A stretch of 64,000 nt of DNA from Tetrastigma voinierianum. Taxonomy: Eukaryota > Streptophyta > Magnoliopsida > Vitales > Vitaceae. Location of the stretch: assembly GCA_016808115.1 (NCBI GenBank), contig JAEQBH010006827.1, positions 124,001-188,000 of the forward strand. The letters are read 5' to 3'. Of the stretch, positions 56,110-64,000 are shown piece by piece (the first letter of the stretch is position 1; the number at the start of each line of letters is the position of its first letter). The translations under genes were made by a program, and so were the position numbers. A model generated the notes under the pieces. It saw only the letters and a list, made by a program, of their open reading frames with translations. It had not been told where the DNA came from and ran no database searches.

Positions 56110-58162
56110 AGTTGGGGCTCTCAACCTATGAGAGAGGCGATATGAGGGATATGTGGAGGCCTGCCTTGTTTTGGTTCAATATCAATAACACCCGCCTTAG
56201 AATACCAGACTCGTCTCCACACCCCATCATCCCGAACGGTTCATCTTGTAACTCAGATTCCGCTCCTTTAGGTCAATGGCTTGCCTAATTACTCCTACCA
56301 CTTCAAGAGTGGTGATGTACCGAGACCGTTCTCAAGGTGCCATCACTGGGCCTCGAGACTCCAACACTATTTTGACTGGGGATTTCGATGGTCGAGAAGG
56401 AGTTTCCCCTGCTTTCTTTTTAAAATGTCCTACGAACAGGTGTTAGCCAGTTGATTTCGGATCTCACATCGCTTCAAGGCGTCAAATTCGTTGTCGGGTG
56501 GATTGTCAACTCTAACGAACTATGTGTCACAATATCCTCCAAACTTCTCTTATGTGGAGGTTGATAAGGTCGTGGGTTCGGGATTCTCGATTCGATGGAT
56601 GGAAACCTCGACGTGGCCCGCCAGAAATCCGAGGACCTCGATTCTAAACCGAGGGGCTTGGCTTGGAAAACCTTGGTTTTGAAAAAATCGAGGCCTTGGT
56701 TGTTTGGCAAGTCAGGTATGCCTTCTCCCTCATTTCCTCCAACTAAATTCAAAAGCGCACCCATCCTAGATTATACGCTTTCTCAGGTACGGAGAATTGA
56801 AAGGTTTCCCTTTGGTAATTAAGGGCATTAGCTTCGTCTATTCGGGATTGCTCCCTTAACTTGAGGAAGGTCAGGCGGGAAGCACAGTCGAGTGCGTAGG
56901 TCATCGCAATGATGCATGGCTCCTCCACTCTAAGTCCCGTAGGTACGCAGGGCATTCGGGGCACACTAGTTACCTCATTTACCTTTTCAACTCTTACCTT
57001 CCAACTTCCTCGCTGCTAAAATCAGCTAATTTGTTTCAAATCATCATTCTCTAAATGATGACTTCTCCCCTCAGAGGGGTGGTCATATGCACTTTAGCAA
57101 AGATCTACTGAGGTATTAGTCTCATGTTCGAGCATTTTCGCTATGGTGTCAAAGAATCAATTGCCTCTCGCACTTCTCATAAAATTCCCGCACACATCAT
57201 TCGATGTATTTGCTTATTATTCAAGGATAAATTTCTTGATGAAAATACGTTACGTATTTGTCCCATATCCAAACCACATGAGGGATAAGACGGAGGAGGT
57301 CCTCAGGATCTTCCCATACTACAAGCAAAAAGGTTCACCCACTTTTCGTAAAAATTTCGATCGCCTGCACGAGCATCAAGGTACGCCGCGGAGGAAGAAT
57401 TTGTTAAGAAATTCATTTCGCATACCTCCCATGTAAAGATCAATCAAGAACGAATGAAACCAGATTTTGGCCTTTTCCTTTAGAGCAAAAGGGAATAGAA
57501 CCATACAGATTATGTGGAGAGGTGATCCAATAGAGAGAAATGCACTGCAAACATCCTCAAAGTCTCTCATGAATGAGTAGGGTTCTCGTAATCGAATTTC
57601 GATATTACTGTGTAGAAGGCTGATCATCTCCGAATACAGGAATTGATTAAATTTCTTCAGAAGGTGCAAATACATGAGTTTGTCAAAGGGTTCTTCGAGG
57701 TTGCAAAATCTCTGGAGAGTTCTTTCATTATTAGTAAAGGAGCAGGGGAGCCCGATATCGATTTCCTCACGAAAGTTAACATTTCCCCTCCTATTACTCG
57801 GTGTCAGCTTCTGCCAGTAACACCGTCTCCATGTTGTGGAGGTTCATGGAGTCCCCAGGGATTAACAGTACCTCGAGCATTTTGATTAAAAAGAGGTTAC
57901 CGACTCTCAGATGGTCCATTCGAGGTGCAGGTTCTCTCAACCAATAATTTACTACGACTCTTCCGTGACTTCGAGTTATTACTCTTACAAGTCGGCGTTG
58001 CTCGTTGCGAACCCAAACCGACATGCACTAATCCTACTCCTTCCAAGCAGACACCCACTTAGATTCCTCACAAAAACCAATTAAAAAGAAAAAGTAGAGA
58101 ACGTATTGGATTTGCAATGCAATTGCAAATTACCTCTTCGGGGATCAACTGACACTGGCCAT
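56110..58162 (-). pseudogene. Athila-like gypsy gag relic
   Basis: The minus strand at 57675-57376 reads EPYSFMRDFEDVCSAFLSI, then LFPFALKEKAKIWFHSF and MRNEFLNKFF. This is the gag core of Athila-type elements (family: P..H...F..(V/I)C.....G....I...LFPFSLKDKA..WL, then FL.KFFP). In another frame 57350-57200 continues GEPFCLYYGKILRTSSVL. Nearer 56780 a YNLGW piece resembles the (Y)NPGWRNHPN block that follows the gag core. The rest down to 56110 shows no clear domain, and no pol is present. Stops and frameshifts throughout. Confidence 0.65.
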
Positions 58163-58180
58163 CTCAAGAATCCGCGCCAA
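58163..58180 (-). other. Decayed primer binding site of the Athila-like element
   Basis: The minus strand reads TTTTGGCGCGGATTCTTGAG directly after the LTR end (GATGAAACA). The TTTTGGCGC start matches the usual TGGCGCCGTTGCCGGGG site of Athila-type elements; the second half has diverged. Confidence 0.45.
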
Positions 58181-58182
58181 AA

Positions 58183-59790
58183 TGTTTCATCTATTTCAGA
58201 TGCCGAAATTATTCCCCAAACGAAACTAAGGTCACATATTATACTACTGCGGGTAATCCATGTGTCATTCCCCACAGTGGAGTGGTATTCTAGGTGATCC
58301 TTATGGTTGTTCTCCAAAATTTGTATGTTTAAAAGTAAATTACGGTCAGGGTCAGGGTTGATCGAGTAATCGACAAATTGACTATTTTAAAACAAGAAGA
58401 GGATTGATGGGATTCTTAGGTTTCCACTCACGATTGATCAAGTAATTCCCACCTCTTGGTTCACAATCTCATCTAAGAACCATTGATGAATGGTCTTCGA
58501 TGGAAAATTTTGCATTAAACTCTCTTTTAGAATGAAAAACGATCGAGTGATGTTAAACACTTGTTCCACAATTTACTCAGACTCTTAGCTTGCATTTGTA
58601 ATCAAGCACAACGTGTACCGAGGATCTCTCATTCACACGTTGTCAAGAAGATGCCCAACTAAGGTTTTATAAGGTTTCTCTACAAGTGCTTAACATCATA
58701 CAATCCCATTGAGGTATAAAAGAGGAATTTAGGGTTATTACCTTGATCAAGGTGAGTTTCCACCGTTAGAACCCCAACATAAGAGTTTAGAACTTCATTG
58801 AAATTATGTGCCAAACTGTTTGATGAGAAATTATTCATAAAAGAACTCGAGAAAATCACAATTCAATCAGAAACCAAAGAATCAAAAAAACACAAAATAA
58901 CAAAGAGAAAGTTCTTGAATACGCGATCTAACCTAAAGATTACATGAACTCAAATCCGTAATCAAGCAGAAAAGTGAAGTCTTCTATCCCTACTCTATAA
59001 ACCCTAAAGAAAGCTATGAGAAAACACTTTCTTTTTATGAAAACAAAACCTCCTAGAATCCAAAAAGTCGCCTTCTCCCCTTTCCTTCTTCTGGGCTTTT
59101 ATACCCTTTCCATCGTGGATCTCAGTCGATGGTCAAGGACAAACGCATCTCAGACCTAATTGAATTTCGCCAAATCCCGCATCTGATACACGCCTAAGAC
59201 ATCGACAAGGTGGTACCGCATCTACTTCGCTTCCGTGACTTTATGTCAGTACCGCAGACGTAAGTAGGAGTGGTACCCATCTACCGCCACCGCTGATTGC
59301 TGGGGGTACGGCACGGCCGTCGGCACCGCATTTCACCGCCCGCACTTGTTCCCCCAACATCATCAGACCTCCCAAGACTTCACCACAGCGGCTGCGATCA
59401 TCCTCCATGATCCATATTCGCTCTTTGGACACAAACCCTTGTAACAATTATGCATGAAACCCGAAAAAACCTGCACAAGTCCAGAAACACGAGAACGATC
59501 AAAGGTACTTATTCTTATACAAAATGTGAGCAAAATACGACCGGGCGTGCTAAAATCATAATCGCCGTTTTTCAGGTATTCAACAACAACATGATGTGTC
59601 ATGAGCGGGTTCGTGCATACACGGAAAACGTCTTTAAGCTATACCATACTCAGACTAATTCTCATATGAATCTGGAGAGACCATAAGAACGATAAAGTTC
59701 TATCACATAACACAACTGCATTCCCAAGACTCGAAAAAATTCCACTAGGGATCATATGCCTTTTTATTTGTCATTAAGGGTCACATCCCA
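58183..59790 (-). repeat. 5' LTR of the Athila-like element, about 1.6 kb
   Basis: On the minus strand it runs from TGGGATGTGACCC (59790) to GATGAAACA (58183), giving TG...CA, and is followed by the primer site and gag. It carries a TATA box (59104-59097). The right flank CTAGGAGAAAAAGTTCCTCG belongs to unit B, matching TTAGGAGAAAAAG in unit A, which pins the insertion edge. Confidence 0.65.
59097..59104 (-). promoter_or_regulatory. TATA box of the Athila-like LTR
   Basis: The minus strand reads GGGTATAAAAGCCCAGAAG. It lies about 690 bp into the LTR, a normal U3 position for long gypsy LTRs. Confidence 0.5.
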
Positions 59791-59813
59791 CTAGGAGAAA
59801 AAGTTCCTCGCCT

Positions 59814-59820
59814 TATATAA
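59814..59820 (+). promoter_or_regulatory. TATA box conserved in both duplicate units (copy B)
   Basis: TTATATAAACATAGGCTCCTC, matching unit A at 41793, with the same downstream leader-like sequence up to AAGCTT at 59923. Confidence 0.4.
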
Positions 59821-59928
59821 ACATAGGCTCCTCTAAACTTAGTAAACACATTTTAAAGTCGTGAAAGTCTCTTGGGTCCAAAACGGACATTATCTATCTT
59901 GCTGGATCTAATTGTTACATTAAGCTTA

Positions 59929-61252
59929 CTAATCACTTTCATTTCATACTCAGTCGTACACAGCATATACAAATTGATCCACTCAAATCTTCGATGACCA
60001 ATGTAGTCCCAAAGAAGTATGCAGTGTGGATCAAGAAATGTTTGGAAATAAAATCTTTAACTTCAATTAAACTAGCTAATTTAGCTCACATACCTCATTT
60101 TTTCTCCTTTTCATTTTCTTCTCTGTGAAATTTCTCACGTGCAACACCTGAATCAAATAAAATAGAAAGTGAAAGAAACTACTTTAGTTATACTGATTTT
60201 TGGTGATTTTCACCATTGTTAGGGTAGCTTCTGTTATACGTGGTTCCATCAATTTCTATTAAAAATTGTATTGTTTTTACATACCTCAAACACGTATATA
60301 TGTATTGCATTTGGAGCTCTGGGCCGATAATGTATACAATGCTCGAAATTTGATCACACGTTCACTTCAGTCCTTAAACTGTGGTTCACCGTCGCTTCGA
60401 TCTAACATTTGTTCACAAAGCCAAATATGCCGTACCATCAACGGGGTAAATATATGAGCAAACATGCATCTAACACCGCTGTCACCCCCATGTAGCATAA
60501 TTTGTTAACGTGTCACTTCCAGTGGGTAACACGTTAGCGGCGTTAGACGTCCGTTTGCCGTTTGTTCACTCCATTAATGGTATGAGCATATTTGAGATAC
60601 AAAACAAAAGTTAAATGCAACATTAGACCCAAAAAAGTTTAGGGACCAAATTAGACATATGACCAAACTTCAAGGACATTTGTGTGCCTTATCCCGAGCT
60701 CTAGGACACTATAACGGATTAATGTAAACCTACACTTGCCAGCTAGCTTATGGTATGTAGGGCTAGTACTTGAACCTAGAGTAGGAAAGGTTACTTGAAA
60801 CTAAATAGGTAGGTATCTCTTTGGCTAAGAAGTCTTCAATTTCTAGAATTGATATAAAGGCTGGGCTTGGACATGTCAGGGAATCACTGTCGTTAGTATC
60901 AAGAAAGGCAGTGTTCGCTTTTAATTACTGGTGGCAGGCCGTGAAAGTTCTTTAAAAAGAAAGAACATCGATTCTAAATTAGGGGTGAATAATCCGCATT
61001 TGAGGCTCAATGCAGCTAGTGTTTTTTTTTTTTTTTTTTTTTGTGCAAAAGATAGAAGACTTAAGGAAACCTACAAGAGCATTTAAACCATGATACACAA
61101 TAATCTCAAAAGACAGATTTTCTAATATCTCTAGGAAAGTCTAACCATCAAATATTTGAATCAATATAGAAAATACATTTTTTAGTTAAACAATCTATTG
61201 TTCTATTCGCTTTCATATAAATATAACAATTGTAGATATTTTGATAATGAAA
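59929..61252. other. Segment present in unit B and absent in unit A
   Basis: In unit A the sequence TTACATTAAGCTTCCAAATATC is continuous (41895-41916). In unit B, AAGCTT at 59923-59928 and AAGCTT at 61253-61258 enclose 1324 bp. No terminal inverted repeat, LTR or coding domain is evident. The interior has a moderately GC-rich stretch (60330-60570) with TAACACGTTAGCGGCGTTAG and a poly-T run at 61022. It could be an insertion with a 6-bp duplication or a deletion in A between short direct repeats. Confidence 0.8.
61022..61042. repeat. Poly-T run
   Basis: Twenty-one consecutive T bases inside the segment found only in unit B. Confidence 0.95.
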
Positions 61253-61334
61253 AAGCTTCCAAATATCCTCAATGCAGTTTTGATTATAAGGTTGTTTTTT
61301 TTCATTGGGACCAGGCCTCATATCACTTCATTCA

Positions 61335-61422
61335 TTAGTAAATATAGTGCAATTTATGATCTGAACTTGGTTTCAGCTTCTCCATTGCAACAAGATAGTG
61401 CACAAGAATCCCGGGGAATGCC
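61335..61422 (+). other. Exon-like block conserved between units (copy B)
   Basis: It reads SAIYDLNLVSASPLQQDSAQ then ESRG, and is followed by CCCAGGTGATTCC. Compared with copy A one G is missing just before the possible donor. See copy A for the caveats. Confidence 0.3.
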
Positions 61423-62094
61423 CAGGTGATTCCAAACTCCACTTCCTACACTCTATCACCACTAAAATTTATGAATACTAAACCATTGCCTCTTATGTTA
61501 TCTAAGTTTTCGATCCCCACTAATATTAAATCCCGACTCCTTCCCCGCATGAATCTCATAATCTCTCCTCTAAATCATACTTCAAAGTTTGGAATCATGG
61601 TCAGGCCTTGAGTATAGATTAAGCCATGTTTTCTGATTTTTGGGTGTGACATAATCCAAATCAAAAATAACAATCAGTACTGTCAATCTTTATAAAGCAA
61701 AATGTGTACTTAAACTCCGCATATGGTCCGTACCAATTGTTGGTTCTTTTTCATATTTATAGATTTATAACTTTATCTTGCTCTATCTTCAGTATGCCTA
61801 TACGTCATCTTTAGGTGAATCTTCAACGTCATCAATTGTGATTGTACTAGATCTCTTTATTAATTTTAGTATAAAGAGAAGGAGGTACAAATTAATGAGT
61901 CATTTTCTATGAGCATAAGACCATCTTTTCTTTCATTATTGAATCAAAGTCTTTGTCAAAGTTATATGGTTGCTTCCTTAGGAAGGAAAATGGCCAAGGG
62001 TACAAAATATATATCTCAAAAAATGATCTTCCCTCCTAGCCAAGAAATAAGCTTTTTGACTTTGAAATCAGAATATCTTTGAAAAAATAAAGAC

Positions 62095-62310
62095 TTGTTT
62101 GATTTATGTTTTTTAAAATTGTTCTTAAGAACAATTTTTTAAAAAGTAGATAATATCATTTTGGTGTTCCCTAAAAATTGTTCTTGTTCTTTAAATTTAA
62201 TTTTTTTTTTATGTTTTTTGTGTTTTTCAGAATATATAACCATGAGAATCAAAAAAATTTTAAAAACAGGAACTAAATAATTTTAAAAAATAGGAACCAA
62301 AGAAGTTTTA
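62095..62310. mobile_element. MITE, unit B copy of 42731-42934
   Basis: ACTTGTTTGATTTATGTTTT at the left and TAGGAACCAAAGAAGTTTTA at the right, with shared interior blocks (ATTGTTCTTGTT(C/A)TTTAAATTTAA). It also has an extra AAAAACAGGAACTAAATAA unit near the right end. Confidence 0.5.
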
Positions 62311-63363
62311 AATTAGATAAGAAGTGGCGAATTAGTTATATAAGAATAGGAATGAGTATAAAGGAAAATTATAGTACTAAAAAGAATAAAGGGAATCAAT
62401 CCTATTTAGAATGGATTATAGTCTCAACAAGAACAAGATTTTCATTCCTGATCCTTATTTCTACTGTAATCTACAGTAGTAAATAGAAAGTAAAATGAAT
62501 TTTAAATCTTAATTTCTATTTCAATGTTTCAAAAGTGTTTCAAACATCTAGTCGCTTTCATGAATGGAGCCCACCATATTTTCATCAATGTTTTGATAAT
62601 GAAATTACTTAATTTTGAAAGTTCTACCTTTTTACATTCAAAGAACCAATTACATTAAAACAATAAACTTGCCTTTCTTTCGAATATTTATTCTTTTATA
62701 AAAGGGATGCAAAGACACTTCCGTTAAACACCTTCTTGCATCTTCCGTGGAAATATTTCTTGAAATTTGGACAAAACAAACTAAAATATAGAGCCCATAT
62801 TTGTTGGAAACTTAATGGATGATATTATACACTTTTGGACCCAAGATCCTCATGGTTTTGTTATTAGGAAGACACCCAACAATCCTCGCTTTCGCGATTT
62901 CCTTTGTCCGTCATTTCCACGCATTCTAGCACACATCTTATGCATAAACATCCATATCAAAACTTAGCACTCATCTTCACAGATGATATCGTCTATTTGC
63001 ACTTCGGCGCCCTCACTGGCTTGCTTAAGCCTCCTTCAAAATATCTCCCCATACTAATGGGATATCACATATTCTTTTATCATAACCACCTAAATCTAAT
63101 TGATGGGAACTCTTGAGCATACACCCAACAATATTATAAGAAGAAATCTAAACCCTCGAACCTCTTCCCGCTCCTAATTCACTCAAGTTATATAATACGC
63201 TCCTTCTCCAATCTCAAGTTTGGCATGGAAGATAGATCTCATTCAATGTCTTAAAGTTCTAAACTTGGGATTTCTTTCTAAATATTCCTTTATTAGGGCT
63301 TCTCTAATAAGAAAATAATTTAAAATTTGAACCTCTTTTCGACATCGTTTATTGAAGTTTCTC

Positions 63364-63365
<2 letters not shown>

Positions 63366-63432
<67 letters not shown>
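63366..63432. repeat. (AT)n microsatellite, unit B
   Basis: About 33 AT units, longer than the tract at the same place in unit A (43995-44043). Open reading frames through it are artefacts of the repeat. Confidence 0.95.
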
Positions 63433-63437
<5 letters not shown>

Positions 63438-64000
63438 AATTATAACAAATTTATCCTTCAATCTAAGAAGTGCATATATAAATATAATCAACATTTATGA
63501 GTGTTAAAACTTCTTTTGTTGTGAGATATTACAATCTAAATTAGCAAACATAGCATTTTCTATTATTCTTTCACCCCATGTAGCCAATACATGCACCTTT
63601 TTATTGTCCACTTGGAGATATGTATGCTATGTAAAGAGAAAATTATTCATTCAGATTCAATATAAAGATGAAAACAAGGAAAAGAAGGGGGGTAAGAAAT
63701 AGAAATGGAGGATTAAACAAAATGGTTGAAACAAATACGTGATATAAAATTAATTCATTGACCGAGTTAAGAATAAGTTTGGAAGTAATTTTAGAAATTT
63801 TTAAAAAGATAGTAATTTGATAAATAAATAAATAAATAAATCACTTCAAAATGTTTGAAGGACTACTTGAAATGATTCTCGAACTATTACAGCCTGATGG
63901 GCACTTTTGACCAAAATGAAAGATTTTGGAAAATTCGTATAAATTAGGCATTTCGATTACTTTTTGAAGAATCACTTGAAATGATTCTAATCTCAATAGC

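Larger units (their letters stand above)
55512..64000. repeat. Tandem segmental duplication, unit B (continues past window)
   Basis: See unit A for the shared markers. In unit B the interval matching 37130-41770 is replaced by an Athila-like element (56110-59790). A 1324-bp segment flanked by AAGCTT is present at 59929-61252. The site of the solo LTR at 44325 is unoccupied near 63690. The annexin exons, if kept, would lie beyond the window end. Confidence 0.8.

Noticed and set aside
63243..63494. Open frame with a long Ile-Tyr run
   Set aside because: It is produced by the (AT)n microsatellite.

Overview
This is a repeat-dense stretch of nuclear DNA from a flowering plant, most likely a eudicot. 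The evidence is plant-type Ty3/gypsy elements (Tekay-like, Athila-like), Ty1/copia elements with plant-type gag and pol, hAT and CACTA relics, MITEs, and fragments of two plant gene families (a phytocyanin and an annexin). I found no intact protein-coding gene. Every recognisable coding stretch is broken by stops, frameshifts or truncation. Functions below come from reading translations by eye; no database search was run.

Left part (1-8.4 kb): gypsy gag-pol debris on the minus strand (1-2580), a 2.1-kb LTR (2587-4674) that directly abuts the chromodomain end of a Tekay-like pol (4675-5333), a second gypsy LTR carrying a 38-bp minisatellite (5334-6577), then a copia 3' end with its LTR (6578-8013) and a small hAT-type MITE.

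Middle left (8.7-25.1 kb): a copia element on the plus strand whose gag, protease and pre-integrase part (10781-12184) is separated from its integrase, RT and RNase H part (21948-24475) by a 9.76-kb gypsy element with two LTRs (12185-21947). That gypsy itself carries a further LTR fragment (18335-19500), so three levels of nesting are visible.

Middle (25.8-36 kb): a hAT transposase relic whose BED-finger half reads on the plus strand (26975-27556) while its DUF659 half reads on the minus strand (27556-28805), consistent with an internal inversion. It is joined to a minus-strand gypsy element (28806-33279) that keeps gag, protease, RT, RNase H, a primer binding site and a 585-bp LTR. A CACTA terminus and the 5' end of another copia element follow.

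Right part (36-64 kb): a tandem segmental duplication. Unit A (about 36.3-48.88 kb) and unit B (about 55.5 kb to beyond the window end) carry the same markers in the same order and orientation: a phytocyanin pseudogene, a MITE, a TATA-box region, an exon-like block, another MITE and a long TA microsatellite. Unit A continues into two annexin exons and is then cut by a gypsy LTR at 48885. Unit B runs off the window before the matching point. The units differ by lineage-specific events: a solo LTR only in A (44325-46946; B shows the unoccupied site), a 1.3-kb segment flanked by AAGCTT only in B, and an Athila-like element only in B. Between them lie two gypsy 3' ends (48885-55511), one holding an inverted repeat of about 60 bp.

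Nothing here looks like a new molecular system. The value of the window is its layered insertion history, the paralogous empty site, and the inverted hAT gene.
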